The notes beneath the pieces are model-generated. The model was given only the letters and a program-made list of their open reading frames with translations, had not been told where the DNA came from and did no database searches. Below, piece by piece: positions 8,956-18,993 of a stretch of 64,000 bases of DNA (positions are counted from its first letter, which is position 1; every line of letters begins with the position of its first letter). Source of the DNA: Devosia limi DSM 17137. GTDB taxonomy: Bacteria > Pseudomonadota > Alphaproteobacteria > Rhizobiales > Devosiaceae. Where the stretch lies: contig NZ_FQVC01000003.1 of the NCBI RefSeq assembly GCF_900128975.1, positions 310,001-374,000 on the forward strand, in the 5' to 3' direction. Position numbers and translations under genes: made by a program.

Positions 8956-8991
8956 ACTTGCAGGCCGGTATGACCTGAATATCAGCCCAGC

Positions 8992-9273
8992 TCATTTCGC
9001 CAGCACTTCGCGGACCGTCTCCATGGCCTCGACCAGGCGGCGCGACACGTCGTGAGCGCTGTCATCGAGGCGCTTGGCGCGCGCTGCGGTCTTGTCCAGT
9101 TCCGTCGCCAGACGGGCCCGTTCGGTCACCAGGCGCTGGGTATCGACTTCGATGCGGTTAAGCGAACGCATGCGGCTGTTCAGACTTCTGACACTGGTCT
9201 CCAGCCTGGCCATGGCCCGGTCGAACCGTGCATTGGCTGCTTCGATCCCGTCTTCCAGCCCTGTGTCACTCAT
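8992..9273 (-). CDS. DUF4164 family coiled-coil protein
   Basis: This predicted 93-residue protein is almost entirely heptad-rich helix (RFDRAMARLETSVRSLNSRM and LVTERARLATELDKTAARA), with no membrane segment or enzyme motif. It resembles the DUF4164 family found next to zapA in Hyphomicrobiales. Function is unknown; the neighbourhood suggests cell division. I place the start at the ATG at 9273 (MSDTGLEDG); an ATG three codons upstream is equally possible. Family assignment is from memory of the family pattern. Confidence 0.75.
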   Translation of the reverse strand: MSDTGLEDGIEAANARFDRAMARLETSVRSLNSRMRSLNRIEVDTQRLVTERARLATELDKTAARAKRLDDSAHDVSRRLVEAMETVREVLAK

Positions 9274-9509
9274 CGCAATCAAGCCTCAATGCGCCGCGAT
9301 TCCGGCTCCAATACTAAGCCCCACGACACGCCCCAATGCAACCGCCAATGGGGTGCTCATCCCACCTATTGCTATAGTCTGGACCGCCTTGCCGCCCCGC
9401 GGCATCATTGACAGGCAAGCCGAACCTGTTATGCCTCGAACCCGCCTTTGGGAGGAGCCCGAGCGGCTTTTCTCCCCTGTTCCGACGCCAGCAAAAGAGC
9501 GAACGCCCG

Positions 9510-11483
9510 ATGACGAACACAGCCCACCAGAACGATTTGGCCAACGCGATCCGGTCCCTCTCTATGGATGCGGTCGAGAAGGCCAATTCCGGCCATCCGG
9601 GTCTGCCCATGGGCTGCGCTGATATCGCCACCGTCCTGTTCACCAAGGTGATGAAGTTCGATCCCGCCGACAGCAAATGGGCTGATCGCGACCGCTTCGT
9701 CCTCTCGGCCGGTCACGGCTCCATGCTGCTCTATTCCTCGCTCTACCTCCTCGGCTACGAGGACATGACGATCGATCAGATCAAGAATTTCCGTCAGCTC
9801 AATTCCAAGACCGCTGGCCACCCCGAATACCATTTCGCCCAGGGCATCGAGACCACCACCGGCCCGCTCGGCCAGGGTGTGGGCAATGCCGTCGGCATGG
9901 CCGTGGCCGAAGCCAAGCTGGCCGCCGAGTTCGGCGCCGATCTGGTCGATCACCACACCTGGTGCCTCGCCGGCGACGGCTGCCTGATGGAAGGCATCTC
10001 CCAGGAAGCAATTTCCCTGGCTGGTCACCTCAAGCTCAACAAGCTGACCATCATCTGGGACAATAACAACATCACCATCGACGGCGCGGTATCCAACTCG
10101 GACTCCACCGACCAGATCGCCCGCTTCAAGGCATCGGGCTGGAACACCATCGAAGTCGACGGTCACGACCAGGATGCGGTCGAAAAGGCGCTGCTCGCTG
10201 CCAAGGCATCGGATCTGCCAACGCTGGTTGCCGCCAAGACCACGATCGGTTTCGGCGCCCCCAAGAAGGCTGGTTCGGAAAAGGTGCACGGCTCGCCCCT
10301 CGGCGCCGAGGAACTGGCTGGCGCCAAGGCAGCACTCGGCATCACCTATCCCGCTTTCGAAATCCCGTCCGAGACGCTGTCGGCCTGGCGCGCTGCCGGC
10401 ACCCGCAGCCAGAACGTGCGTGGCGAGTGGCAGTCCCGTCTGGCGGCTTCCGCCAAGAAGGACGAATTCGAGCGCCGCATGAATGGCACGCTCCCAGCTG
10501 GCTTTCTCGAAGCCATGGACACCTACAAGAAGAAGCTGTCCGAAGATAAGCCCAAGGTTGCTTCGCGCAAGGCCAGCCAGATGGCCCTCGAAGTCATCAA
10601 CAAGGCCGTCCCCGAGACCCTGGGCGGCTCGGCCGATCTCACCGGCTCCAACCTGACCAATACGCCCGAGACCCTGCCCTTCACCGCCGAGGACCGCACG
10701 GGCCGCTACATGCGCTATGGCATCCGCGAGCATGGCATGGCCGCCGCGATGAACGGCATTGCACTGCATGGCGGCCTGATCCCCTATGGCGGCACCTTCA
10801 TGGTCTTTACCGACTATGCCCGCCCGGCCATCCGCCTCTCCGCTCTGATGGGCCAGCGCGTCATCTATGTGATGACCCACGATTCCATCGGCCTGGGCGA
10901 AGACGGCCCGACCCACCAGCCGGTCGAGCATCTCTCGGCCCTGCGCGCCATTCCCAACCTTCTGGTCTTCCGCCCGGCAGACGCGGTCGAAACCGCCGAA
11001 TGCTGGCAGCTGGCCATGGAGAGCGAAACCGCTCCGGCGATCCTGGCACTCTCGCGCCAGAACCTGCCGACCGTGCGCACCGAATACACCATGGAAAACA
11101 AGTCGGCCCGCGGCGCCTATACCCTGGTCGGCGATCTCGATGCGGAAGCCGTGATCTTCGCCACTGGCTCGGAAGTCGCCATCGCCATCGAAGGCATGAA
11201 GGCCCTGGCCGAAAAGGGCATCTCGGCCCGTGTCGTCTCGGTGCCGTCCATGGAACTCTTCGCCAAGCAGCCCGACGCCTACCGCGCCGAAGTGCTCGGC
11301 AAGGCCAAGGCCCGCGTTGCCATCGAAGCCGGCATCTCCATGAGCTGGGATAAGCTCCTGGGCGACAAGGGCCGCTTTGTCGGCATGAACTCGTTCGGCG
11401 CTTCCGGCCCCATCGACGACCTCTATGCGTTCTTTGGTCTTACGCCAAAAGCCATTGTTGAAGCCGTCACCGCACAGTTGTAA
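9510..11483 (+). CDS. tkt: Transketolase
   Basis: Transketolase moves two-carbon units between sugar phosphates with thiamine diphosphate in the pentose-phosphate pathway. The 657-residue protein has the expected domains: ThDP-binding N-terminal domain with [26 protein letters not shown] and the GDG metal/ThDP motif in [12 protein letters not shown] with a downstream [10 protein letters not shown]. The pyrimidine domain contains [20 protein letters not shown] and [14 protein letters not shown], and a C-terminal domain follows. The ATG at 9510 begins the conserved sequence; the frame extends 34 codons further upstream without homology. It starts a plus-strand tkt-gap-pgk-fba group. Confidence 0.96.
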   Translation: MTNTAHQNDLANAIRSLSMDAVEKANSGHPGLPMGCADIATVLFTKVMKFDPADSKWADRDRFVLSAGHGSMLLYSSLYLLGYEDMTIDQIKNFRQLNSKTAGHPEYHFAQGIETTTGPLGQGVGNAVGMAVAEAKLAAEFGADLVDHHTWCLAGDGCLMEGISQEAISLAGHLKLNKLTIIWDNNNITIDGAVSNSDSTDQIARFKASGWNTIEVDGHDQDAVEKALLAAKASDLPTLVAAKTTIGFGAPKKAGSEKVHGSPLGAEELAGAKAALGITYPAFEIPSETLSAWRAAGTRSQNVRGEWQSRLAASAKKDEFERRMNGTLPAGFLEAMDTYKKKLSEDKPKVASRKASQMALEVINKAVPETLGGSADLTGSNLTNTPETLPFTAEDRTGRYMRYGIREHGMAAAMNGIALHGGLIPYGGTFMVFTDYARPAIRLSALMGQRVIYVMTHDSIGLGEDGPTHQPVEHLSALRAIPNLLVFRPADAVETAECWQLAMESETAPAILALSRQNLPTVRTEYTMENKSARGAYTLVGDLDAEAVIFATGSEVAIAIEGMKALAEKGISARVVSVPSMELFAKQPDAYRAEVLGKAKARVAIEAGISMSWDKLLGDKGRFVGMNSFGASGPIDDLYAFFGLTPKAIVEAVTAQL

Positions 11484-11525
11484 GAGACCCAAACTCTCCC
11501 CTGACTTCAATTTCTAGGAGCTCCC

Positions 11526-12533
11526 ATGGCAGTTCGCGTCGCCATCAATGGTTTTGGCCGCATCGGCCGCAATGTCCTGCGCGCCATCATCGAAAGCGGC
11601 CGCACCGACATTGAAGTCGTGGCCATCAATGATCTCGGCCCGGTCGAGACCAATGCCCACCTGTTCCGCTTCGACAGCGTTCACGGCCGCTTCAAGGGCA
11701 CCGTGACCGTTGATGGCGACACCATCGATGTGGGCCGCGGCCCGATCAAGGTGACCGCCGTTCGCGATCCGGCCGATCTGCCGCATGCCGAACTTGGCGT
11801 CGACATCGCGCTGGAATGCACCGGCATCTTCACGTCGCGCGACAAGGCCGCTGCCCACCTCAAGGCCGGCGCCAAGAAGGTGCTGATCTCGGCTCCCGGC
11901 GATGGCGCCGACCTCACGGTCGTCTACGGCATCAACCACGACAAGCTGACCAAGGAGCACATCGTTGTCTCCAACGCGTCGTGCACCACCAATTGCCTGG
12001 CCCCGCTCGCCTATGTGCTGAACGAGACCGTCGGCATCGAAAAGGGAATGATGACAACCATCCATTCCTATACCGGTGACCAGCCGACCCTCGACACCAT
12101 GCACAAGGATCTCTATCGCGGCCGTGCGGCTGCGCTTAGCCAGATCCCGACTTCGACCGGCGCTGCCAAGGCCATCGGCCTGGTCCTGCCCGAGCTCAAG
12201 GGCAAGCTGGATGGCGTCTCGGTGCGCGTCCCGACCCCCAACGTGTCGCTGGTCGACTTCAAGTTCATCGCCAAGCGCAACACCACCGCTGACGAGATCA
12301 ACGAAGCCGTGCGCAAATATGCCGATGGCTCGCTCAAGGGCATCCTCGGCTACACCATCCACCCCAATGTCTCGATCGACTTCAATGGCGACAGCCATTC
12401 CTCGACCGTCGCACTGGACCAGACCAAGGTGATGGATGGCAATTTCGTCGCCGTGCTCTCCTGGTACGACAATGAATGGGGCTTCTCCAACCGCATGGCC
12501 GACACCGCTGTCGCCCTCGGCAAGACCCTCTAG
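11526..12533 (+). CDS. gap: Type I glyceraldehyde-3-phosphate dehydrogenase
   Basis: The enzyme interconverts glyceraldehyde-3-phosphate and 1,3-bisphosphoglycerate with NAD(P). The 335-residue protein has the Rossmann start [25 protein letters not shown] at the coenzyme-discriminating loop, and the catalytic Cys153 in [12 protein letters not shown]. The C-terminus has [13 protein letters not shown]. An SD-like AGGAG lies shortly before the ATG. It follows tkt by about 40 bases and is closed by a hairpin terminator. The aspartate in the NDL loop favours NAD over NADP, but sequence alone does not settle this. Confidence 0.96.
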   Translation: MAVRVAINGFGRIGRNVLRAIIESGRTDIEVVAINDLGPVETNAHLFRFDSVHGRFKGTVTVDGDTIDVGRGPIKVTAVRDPADLPHAELGVDIALECTGIFTSRDKAAAHLKAGAKKVLISAPGDGADLTVVYGINHDKLTKEHIVVSNASCTTNCLAPLAYVLNETVGIEKGMMTTIHSYTGDQPTLDTMHKDLYRGRAAALSQIPTSTGAAKAIGLVLPELKGKLDGVSVRVPTPNVSLVDFKFIAKRNTTADEINEAVRKYADGSLKGILGYTIHPNVSIDFNGDSHSSTVALDQTKVMDGNFVAVLSWYDNEWGFSNRMADTAVALGKTL

Positions 12534-12555
12534 GCTTTCGACTCCACCATTTTTC

Positions 12556-12584
12556 AAGGGCGCCCCAACAATGGGGCGCCCTTT
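12556..12584 (+). terminator. Terminator downstream of gap
   Basis: A perfect stem AGGGCGCCCC/GGGGCGCCCT with a 6-nt loop is followed by a short T run, 23 bases after the gap stop. The T run is only three bases, so termination efficiency is uncertain. Confidence 0.65.
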
Positions 12585-12641
12585 GTCATGCTGACAGGAT
12601 CTGGCAGCATGAGCCCCTAAGCACCAGCGCAGGAGGGCCCT

Positions 12642-13250
12642 ATGGACAAGATCAATTTCAGCCGTGCGCTCACGCATTATCAGGCCAGCAGGACGATCGA
12701 GCTGATCGACGTGCCCGCAATGACCTTCGTCATGGTGGACGGCCACGGCAATCCCAACACCGCGCCCGCCTATAGAACCGCCATCGAATGGCTCTACTCC
12801 ACCAGCTATGCACTGAAATTCGCCTGCAAGGCGTCGCTCGGCAAGGACTATGTCGTGCCGCCGCTGGAGGGGTTGTGGTGGGCCGATGATCCCCATGACT
12901 TCGTCGCCCGCCGCAAGGAGAATTGGCGCTGGGCCATGATGATCATGGCGCCCGATTTCGTCACGCCAGCCATGTTTGACGCCGCCACCGCTAAGTCAGC
13001 CAGGAAATTGGGCGAGCCGCCCCCGACCTTTCGACTGGAGCGCTATGCCGAGGGCCTGAGCCTGCAGGTGTTGCATACTGGCTCCTATGATGACGAAGGG
13101 CCCGTGCTGGCACATCTGCACGATGTCGAGATGCCGACGCGACGCCTGGTCCGCAATGGCCATCATCATGAAATCTATCTGAGCGACGCCAGGCGCACCG
13201 CGCCAGAAAAGCTCAAGACCATCCTCCGCCAACCCGTCCGTCCCGCCTGA
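12642..13250 (+). CDS. Stand-alone GyrI-like small-molecule-binding protein
   Basis: The 202-residue protein resembles the GyrI-like (SOUL/AraC effector) family without a DNA-binding domain. Supporting segments are IELIDVPAMTFVMVDGHGNP near the N-terminus, TAIEWLYSTSYALKF, VPPLEGLWW and VLHTGSYDDEGPVLAHLHD, which are typical of COG4832-type members. It has no signal peptide or membrane segment and should be cytoplasmic. Such proteins bind or sometimes hydrolyse small hydrophobic molecules; the ligand here is unknown. It stands alone between gap and a glycolipid-binding-like gene. Confidence 0.8.
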   Translation: MDKINFSRALTHYQASRTIELIDVPAMTFVMVDGHGNPNTAPAYRTAIEWLYSTSYALKFACKASLGKDYVVPPLEGLWWADDPHDFVARRKENWRWAMMIMAPDFVTPAMFDAATAKSARKLGEPPPTFRLERYAEGLSLQVLHTGSYDDEGPVLAHLHDVEMPTRRLVRNGHHHEIYLSDARRTAPEKLKTILRQPVRPA

Positions 13251-13317
13251 CCCGCTGCTTGCCAAACACATCTGCACCAGCAATTGTCGCCGGGAAAAAG
13301 CAACGGCGACACCGAGC

Positions 13318-13851
13318 ATGAGCCTTGATCGTTCAATCCGCTGGCGTGGTCTCGATCCCACTACGCTCGAGCATTGCCACGTCATCTCCACCGAGCGCGA
13401 CACCCGCATTCGCGGCACGATCATCACGCCCGATTACGGCCTGTTCTACCGCATCAAGCTCGACGACACTGAGCGCGTCCGCACGGTAAAACTCGAACGC
13501 ACCGACGGCGCCGTGCTGGAGCTGTTTTCCGATGGCGCCGGCAATTGGTCCGATGATCGCGCCGAGCCGCTTTCAGCGCTCAAGGGCTGCCTGGATATCG
13601 ACATCTGGCCGACACCCCTGACCAATTCCCTGCCCCTCTGGCGCTGCCAATGGACGCCCCAGCAACCCCAGCGCTTCGCCATGGCCTGGATCGACGGCGA
13701 TGCGATGACCGTCAAGCGCAGCGAGCAGATCTACACCCAGCTCGACGCCACCCACTTCCGCTTCCAGTCCGCCGATTTCGAGCGCGTGCTGGAGGTCGAT
13801 GCCGACCACCTGGTCGTCGACTATCCCGGCCTGTTCACCCGCACACTCTAG
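13318..13851 (+). CDS. Putative glycolipid-binding domain protein (PF06475-like)
   Basis: The 177-residue protein matches the pattern of the putative glycolipid-binding (DUF1089) family: IRWRGLDPTTLEHCHV at the N-terminus, GNWSDDRAEPLSALKGCLDI in the middle, TPLTNSLPLWR, and a C-terminal YPGLFTRTL. There is no signal peptide or membrane helix. Biochemical function is not known for this family in bacteria. The gene is preceded by about 67 bases of spacer after the GyrI-like gene and followed by a repeat of family R1. Confidence 0.78.
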   Translation: MSLDRSIRWRGLDPTTLEHCHVISTERDTRIRGTIITPDYGLFYRIKLDDTERVRTVKLERTDGAVLELFSDGAGNWSDDRAEPLSALKGCLDIDIWPTPLTNSLPLWRCQWTPQQPQRFAMAWIDGDAMTVKRSEQIYTQLDATHFRFQSADFERVLEVDADHLVVDYPGLFTRTL

Positions 13852-13892
13852 CGCCGGAACGTCCATGCGCCGGCCTGCGTCTCCCCCACCGG

Positions 13893-13924
13893 GTCATTCC
13901 CGCGCCGGCGGGAATCCATTCTTT
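13893..13924 (+). repeat. Palindromic repeat family R1, copy 1
   Basis: The core is a hairpin with arms ATTCCCGC and GCGGGAAT around a CCG centre, preceded by GTC and followed by CCATTCTT. Near-identical copies frame the GIY-YIG gene at 24.0-24.4 kb. It lies between the glycolipid-binding-like gene and pgk. Confidence 0.85.
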
Positions 13925-14063
13925 TCCCGCCGCTGAGCCTGCTAGGAAATATCCTGCCGGCACACGAAACCCACGCTGGTGACTTCCCCCATTCGCGCTG
14001 CTCTGCTACGCCAAGCCCTTAAAGCGCCGGGGTCGAATGGCGCAAAGTACAAAGGGCGATACC

Positions 14064-15266
14064 ATGACGTCGGCATTCAAAACCCTCGACAGCCTCGATC
14101 TCAACGGCAAGCGCGTGCTGCTGCGGGCCGATCTCAATGTTCCTGTTGCCGATGGCAAAGTGACCGATGCCACCCGCATCGAACGGCTGGTGCCCACCAT
14201 CCGCGAGATCGTCAAGCATGACGGCAAGGTGATCCTGCTCTCCCATTTCGGCCGCCCCAAGGGCAAGGTCGATCCCGAATTCTCGCTCGAGATCGTCTGC
14301 GCTTCCGTCGCCGACCTGACCGGCCATCCCGTGGGCTTCATTCCCACCGACTGGACCGATATGACCGCCGCCATAGCCGCTATCGAAGCCGCCCCCGCCG
14401 GCAGCGTCTTCGTGCTGGAAAACACCCGCTTCCACCCCGGCGAAGAAGCCAATGACGTCGAACTGGCCAAGCGCATGGCCAGCCTGGGCGACATCTATGT
14501 CAACGACGCCTTCTCGGCTGCCCACCGCGCCCATGCCTCTACCGAAGCGCTGGCGCACCTGCTGCCCGCCGCCGCCGGTCTCGCCATGGCAGCCGAGCTG
14601 GACGCGCTCGAGGCCGGCCTCGGCAAGCCCAGAAAGCCCGTAATCGCCATTGTCGGCGGCGCCAAGGTTTCCTCCAAGATCGACCTCCTGGAAAACCTCG
14701 TCGCCAAGGTCGATGCCCTCGTCATCGGCGGCGGCATGGCCAATACCTTCCTGCATGCCCAGGGCCATGGCGTCGGCAAGTCCCTCGCTGAAAAGGATTT
14801 GGCCGAGACCGCGCTGCGCATCATGGACAAGGCCATCGATAGCGGCTGCGCCATCATCCTGCCCATCGACGCTGTCGTCGCCTGGCACTTCAAGGCCGAT
14901 ACCCCCACGCGCCTCTATGGCGTCGACGCCATCGATCCCGACGGCATGGTCCTCGATATCGGCCCGATCTCGATCGACCGCATCAACGCCGCCATCGATG
15001 ATGCCAATACCGTCATCTGGAACGGCCCGATGGGCGCTTTCGAGATGAACCCCTTCGATGCCGGCACGGTCGCGATCGCCAAGCACGTGGCCAAGCGCAC
15101 CCATGACGGCAAGCTGATCTCGGTGGCCGGCGGCGGCGACACCGTCGCAGCCCTGGCCCATGCCGGGGTCAAGGACGACTTCACCTATGTCTCGACCGCG
15201 GGCGGCGCCTTCCTCGAATGGATGGAAGGCAAGCCCCTGCCCGGCGTCGAAGCGCTGAAGGCCTGA
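14064..15266 (+). CDS. pgk: Phosphoglycerate kinase
   Basis: The enzyme transfers phosphate between 1,3-bisphosphoglycerate and ADP. The 400-residue protein has the canonical N-terminal block [20 protein letters not shown], the substrate loop [36 protein letters not shown] sequence, and the nucleotide domain with [10 protein letters not shown] and [10 protein letters not shown]. The ATG at 14064 follows an AAGG; an in-frame ATG at 14037 lacks conserved sequence. The next gene starts inside the pgk stop (TGATG), so they are coupled. Confidence 0.96.
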   Translation: MTSAFKTLDSLDLNGKRVLLRADLNVPVADGKVTDATRIERLVPTIREIVKHDGKVILLSHFGRPKGKVDPEFSLEIVCASVADLTGHPVGFIPTDWTDMTAAIAAIEAAPAGSVFVLENTRFHPGEEANDVELAKRMASLGDIYVNDAFSAAHRAHASTEALAHLLPAAAGLAMAAELDALEAGLGKPRKPVIAIVGGAKVSSKIDLLENLVAKVDALVIGGGMANTFLHAQGHGVGKSLAEKDLAETALRIMDKAIDSGCAIILPIDAVVAWHFKADTPTRLYGVDAIDPDGMVLDIGPISIDRINAAIDDANTVIWNGPMGAFEMNPFDAGTVAIAKHVAKRTHDGKLISVAGGGDTVAALAHAGVKDDFTYVSTAGGAFLEWMEGKPLPGVEALKA

Positions 15267-15778
15267 TGCCGCAGCACCTGATCGCTCCGCCCATCCGGAC
15301 GGAGCGATTGCTGCTGCGGGCCTATCGCCGCGACGACTTCCACCATCTGGTCGAAATCTATCAGACCGAGCGCTCCCGCTATATCGGTGGGCCGCTCGCC
15401 GAAATGCAGGTCTGGCAGGGTTTCATGAACACGATCGGCCATTGGCCGATCATGGGTTTTGGCGCCTGGGCGATCGAACTCGCCGCGACCGGCGCATGCA
15501 TTGGCGAAGTCGCCATTACCCGGCCGCCCGAATTCCCCGAAACCGAACTCGGCTGGGTATTGTTTGGCGCTCACGAAGGCCATGGCTACGCGCTCGAGGC
15601 GGCCACGGCCGCCCTGAGCTTTGCCCGCGCGCTCGCCCTGCCCAGCCTGGTTTCCTATGTCGATCCCGACAATCATCGCTCCGCGCGCCTCGCCCAACGC
15701 CTTGGCGCGGTCCACGATCCCGCCGCTGCCACGCCCAATGGCGATCCCTGCCTGGTGTTTCGCTACGCTGCGGCCTGA
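15266..15778 (+). CDS. GNAT family N-acetyltransferase (RimJ/RimL-like)
   Basis: The 170-residue protein has the RimJ-type start APPIRTERLLLRAYRRDDF, the GNAT core GWVLFGAHEGHGYALEAATA (acetyl-CoA pyrophosphate loop, with some drift from R/Q-x-x-G-x-G/A), and YVDPDNHRSARLAQRLGA, typical of the fourth motif. It probably acetylates a small amine or protein N-terminus using acetyl-CoA. The ATG overlaps the pgk stop codon (TGATG), which makes co-translation likely and fixes the start. The substrate is not predictable. Confidence 0.85.
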   Translation: MPQHLIAPPIRTERLLLRAYRRDDFHHLVEIYQTERSRYIGGPLAEMQVWQGFMNTIGHWPIMGFGAWAIELAATGACIGEVAITRPPEFPETELGWVLFGAHEGHGYALEAATAALSFARALALPSLVSYVDPDNHRSARLAQRLGAVHDPAAATPNGDPCLVFRYAAA

Positions 15779-15866
15779 ACCGGCCGCGCCATCGCCGGAC
15801 AATCCCCGCCTTTCGTCGTATAACCGGACGTCTAATCGTCCCCGCGAAAACGAAAGTCTAATATCG

Positions 15867-15885
15867 CGGTAGTTCCCAACTACCG
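15867..15885 (+). promoter_or_regulatory. Perfect inverted repeat just upstream of the fba ribosome-binding site
   Basis: CGGTAGTT, a CCC spacer and AACTACCG form an 8-bp perfect inverted repeat. It ends directly before AGG (the likely SD) and about 10 bases before the GTG start of fba. It could be a protein operator or an mRNA hairpin that limits translation; there is no T run. Confidence 0.5.
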
Positions 15886-15895
15886 AGGTCAAGCT

Positions 15896-16924
15896 GTGAC
15901 GAAGTCGCTGAACGCTATCGCCCAGAAACTCATGGAGCCCGGCAAGGGCATTCTAGCGGCAGACGAATCCGAGGGCACCATCGGCAAGCGCTTTGCCAAG
16001 ATCAACCTGCCCAACACGCTCGAACTGCGTCGCGACTATCGCGAAATGCTGTTCCGCTCGACCCCAGCCATGACCCAGTACATTTCCGGCGTCATCCTGA
16101 CCGAAGAGACCCTGGAACAATCCGCTGCCGACGGCACCCCGTTCCGCGCCATGATGGCCGATGCCGACGTCATCCCCGGCATCAAGGTCGACCGCGGCGC
16201 CTTCCCGATGCCGGGCGACAATGGCGAAAAGATCACCGAGGGCCTCGATGGCCTGCGCCAGCGCCTGGCGCGTTATGCCGAACTTGGCGCCGGCTTCGCC
16301 AAGTGGCGCGCCGTCATCACCATCAATGACGTTGCCCCCACCCGCAACAATATCCGCGCCAATGCCCATGCCCTGGCCCGTTATGCCATTCTCTGCCAGG
16401 AAGCCGGCATTGTCCCCGTGGTCGAGCCCGAAGTGGTTGGCGATGGCGATCCCGGCAATCACTCGCTGGAGCGTTGCGCCGCCGTCACCGGCGATGTGCT
16501 GGAAAACACCTTCAAGGAACTGCGCCTCGCCGGCGTCGATCTCGGCGGCATGCTGCTGAAGCCGAACATGGTGCTGCCCGGCGTCAATTCCCGCGATCGC
16601 CCGAGCGTGGAAGAAGTCGCCCGCCGCACCGTGGCGGTCCTGCGCGAACATGTGCCGGCCGCCGTTCCCGGCATTGCCTTCCTTTCCGGTGGTCAGACCG
16701 ATGAGGAGGCCACGGCCCACCTTTCGGCCATGAACCAGATCGCCGGCAAGCCCTGGCTGATGACCTTCTCCTATGGCCGTGCCCTGCAGAACGTCGCCTT
16801 GCGCACCTGGGCTGGCCGTCGCGAAAACTTCCCGCAGGCCCAGGCGGCCTTCGCCCACCGCGCCCACATGAACTCCCTTGCCGCCCTCGGCCAGTGGAGC
16901 GGCGACCTGGACAAGGCTGCCTGA
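15896..16924 (+). CDS. Class I fructose-bisphosphate aldolase
   Basis: This is the Schiff-base (metal-independent) aldolase that splits fructose-1,6-bisphosphate. The 342-residue protein matches the class I family: KGILAADESEGTIGKRF near residue 18, PGIKVDRGAFPMPG, AKWRAVITI, VPVVEPEVV, and the Schiff-base lysine K222 in GGMLLKPNMVLPG. The start codon is GTG at 15896. It belongs to the tkt-gap-pgk-fba carbohydrate group, though 117 bases containing an inverted repeat separate it from the GNAT gene, allowing separate control. Confidence 0.94.
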   Translation: MTKSLNAIAQKLMEPGKGILAADESEGTIGKRFAKINLPNTLELRRDYREMLFRSTPAMTQYISGVILTEETLEQSAADGTPFRAMMADADVIPGIKVDRGAFPMPGDNGEKITEGLDGLRQRLARYAELGAGFAKWRAVITINDVAPTRNNIRANAHALARYAILCQEAGIVPVVEPEVVGDGDPGNHSLERCAAVTGDVLENTFKELRLAGVDLGGMLLKPNMVLPGVNSRDRPSVEEVARRTVAVLREHVPAAVPGIAFLSGGQTDEEATAHLSAMNQIAGKPWLMTFSYGRALQNVALRTWAGRRENFPQAQAAFAHRAHMNSLAALGQWSGDLDKAA

Positions 16925-16952
16925 TCGCCAGCGCATTCGCTCCGAGCCTGTT

Positions 16953-16983
16953 GGGCGCGTCCTCTGCCGGGGGCGCGCCCTTT
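16953..16983 (+). terminator. Possible terminator downstream of fba
   Basis: GGGCGCG and CGCGCCC form a 7-bp stem around a 14-nt loop, followed by TTT, about 30 bases after the fba stop. The long loop and short T run make it a weak candidate. Confidence 0.4.
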
Positions 16984-17131
16984 CCCTGTCCTGCGGCACC
17001 TCGCCAAGGCTTGTTCGCCCCCTCCACCCCAGTCCATTGCATCTGCAGGCATTTATCCCCTATGGAGGGGCGTCCCTTTTGTCGCCAAAATGGCGCGTCA
17101 TAGACCCACTGCGTCAATTGTCTGGAAGCCC

Positions 17132-17725
17132 ATGGCAGCCCAACTTTTTCTCATCACTCCCGTCGCCGCCGATCCGCAGACCTTCCCCGCCACGCTCATG
17201 GGGGTGCTCGCATCAGCGGAAGTTTCGGCCATCCTGGTGCGCCGGGGCGATCGCGATGACGCGGCCTATACCACTCTGGCACGCGCAGTGGTCAATGTCG
17301 GCCAGGGCGCCGGTTGCGCTGTCCTGGTCGAAGACGACCTGGACCTGGCCAAACGCCTCGGTGCCGATGGCGTCCATGTCACCGCCGGTCCCGCGGCGGT
17401 CGCGGAAGCCGCCGCCGCCCTCAAGCCCGCCATGATTGTCGGCGCCGGAGGCCTCGCCTCGCGCCATGACGCCATGACGATTGGTGAAATGGACGTCGAT
17501 TACGTCTTCTTCGGCCCGCTTGATGGCACGGCCGACACCGAGGCTGCGGATCTGGCAGCCTGGTGGGCCGAAACCTTCGAAGTGCCCGCCGTGTTCAGCG
17601 ATCCCGCCGCCACGCCCGAGACGGTCGATAGCCAGGGTGCCGAATTCCTCGCGCTCTCCACCAGCATCTGGGCGGCCGCTACCCCCGGCCCGGCGCTGGC
17701 TGCCATCGCTGCGGCGCTGGAGTAA
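17132..17725 (+). CDS. ThiE-like TIM-barrel protein, thiamine phosphate synthase paralogue
   Basis: The 197-residue protein looks like thiamine phosphate synthase (FLITPVAADPQTF, KRLGADGVHV, VDYVFFGPLDGTADTE). Expected substrate residues have drifted, however: the usual GVHLGQ-x-D appears as GVHVTAGP, and the final GPvfpT-x-TK loop is altered. It may therefore not make thiamine phosphate. Alphaproteobacteria often have such a paralogue next to fba. The ATG at 17132 precedes the first beta-strand and I prefer it over an upstream ATG at 17090. The next gene follows by 5 bases. Confidence 0.72.
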   Translation: MAAQLFLITPVAADPQTFPATLMGVLASAEVSAILVRRGDRDDAAYTTLARAVVNVGQGAGCAVLVEDDLDLAKRLGADGVHVTAGPAAVAEAAAALKPAMIVGAGGLASRHDAMTIGEMDVDYVFFGPLDGTADTEAADLAAWWAETFEVPAVFSDPAATPETVDSQGAEFLALSTSIWAAATPGPALAAIAAALE

Positions 17726-17730
17726 ACCCG

Positions 17731-18867
17731 ATGTCCCGTCTGCTCACGGCGCTGGCCGTATCCCTGCTGCTTGCCACCAGCGCCATGGCGCAGGACGGGC
17801 AGGATGCCGCCAACCCGGCCGAGGCTATCAGCAATGAGATTTTCGGCGGCCCCCGCGTCGCCGCCGATGCGGCTTTCGGCGCCTTCCAGCGCGGCTATTT
17901 CCTGACCGCGCTCGAACTGGCCTTGCCGCGCGCCGAAAAAGGCGATGCCGCCGCCCAGACCCTGATTGCCGAAATCTATGCCAAAGGCCTTGGCGTGGCG
18001 CAGAATGAACAGCGCGCCGCCGGCTGGTATCAACTGGCGTCCAACAATGGCGACGTGCTCGCCACCTTCGAACTGGCCCTGCTCTATCAGGAAGGCGCCG
18101 GCGTCCCCCGCAACCGCGCCCGTGCCGCCGAACTGTTCAAGAAAGCCGCCGATGGCGGCTATGTGCCGGCCAAGTACAATCTGGCGCTGCTGCATGTCGA
18201 AGGCATCTATGCCGATCCCAGCCTCGTCACCGCCGCGACCTTGATGAAGGAAGCCGCCGATGCCGAACTGCCCGAAGCCCAGTATGACTATGGCGTCATG
18301 CTGCTCGAGGGCGCCGGCGTCGCGCCCAATCCGGTCGAGGGGGCCCGCTATATTGGCCTCGCCGCCGAGCAGGACCTGATCGCCGCCCAGATCGACTATG
18401 CCACCCTGCTCTATATGGGCCAGGGCATCGAAAAGGACGTCACCGAGGCCGCTCGCTGGTATGCCCGCGCGGCCGAAGGCGGCAATGCCGTCGCCCAGAA
18501 CCGCTATGCCAAGCTGGTTGCGTCGGGCGAAGGCGTTACCCTCGATCTGCAGGAGGCCGCCATGTGGCGTGCCCTGGCCCGTCGCCAGGGCCTGAGCGAT
18601 CCCGCCCTGGATCGCCTGCTGGTGTCGATCCTGCCGGCCGATCTCGCCAAGGCCGAGGAACGCGCGCGATTCTGGCCATCGACCCCGCCGGTTCCGGTCG
18701 ATCCCGATGCGCCCGCCACGGTGCCCGAAGCCGTGTCGGAGACGGTTCTGCCGGCTCCCACCGATGCGGCGGAAGCGCCCGAGGCGGCCGTCATTGCACC
18801 GACGCAGTCCAATTCCATCGCGCCGATCCCGGCGACGCGCTCTACCCCGCCCAAGCAAGACCCTTGA
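17731..18867 (+). CDS. Exported Sel1-like repeat protein
   Basis: The 378-residue protein has a signal peptide (LLTALAVSLLLATSAMAQDG, cleavage after AMA) followed by five to six Sel1-like repeats of about 36 residues, for example GDAAAQTLIAEIYAKGLGV, NGDVLATFELALLYQEGAGV and DGGYVPAKYNLALLHVEG. The C-terminal 80 residues are Pro/Ala-rich and probably disordered. Sel1 repeats form helical scaffolds for protein contacts, here in the periplasm. It starts 5 bases after the ThiE-like gene, so the two are likely co-transcribed. No partner is evident. Confidence 0.85.
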   Translation: MSRLLTALAVSLLLATSAMAQDGQDAANPAEAISNEIFGGPRVAADAAFGAFQRGYFLTALELALPRAEKGDAAAQTLIAEIYAKGLGVAQNEQRAAGWYQLASNNGDVLATFELALLYQEGAGVPRNRARAAELFKKAADGGYVPAKYNLALLHVEGIYADPSLVTAATLMKEAADAELPEAQYDYGVMLLEGAGVAPNPVEGARYIGLAAEQDLIAAQIDYATLLYMGQGIEKDVTEAARWYARAAEGGNAVAQNRYAKLVASGEGVTLDLQEAAMWRALARRQGLSDPALDRLLVSILPADLAKAEERARFWPSTPPVPVDPDAPATVPEAVSETVLPAPTDAAEAPEAAVIAPTQSNSIAPIPATRSTPPKQDP

Positions 18868-18993
18868 ACCGCGCCCCATTCTGGGGCAATAAGCGCCCCA
18901 CGCTCCCAGAACCACCTTTTGTCCAGTCGCGGCGGCGCGATTGTCCAATGCCGATGGTTCTGCTCCCCCAGCTCACCTGAAAACACAGAGACC

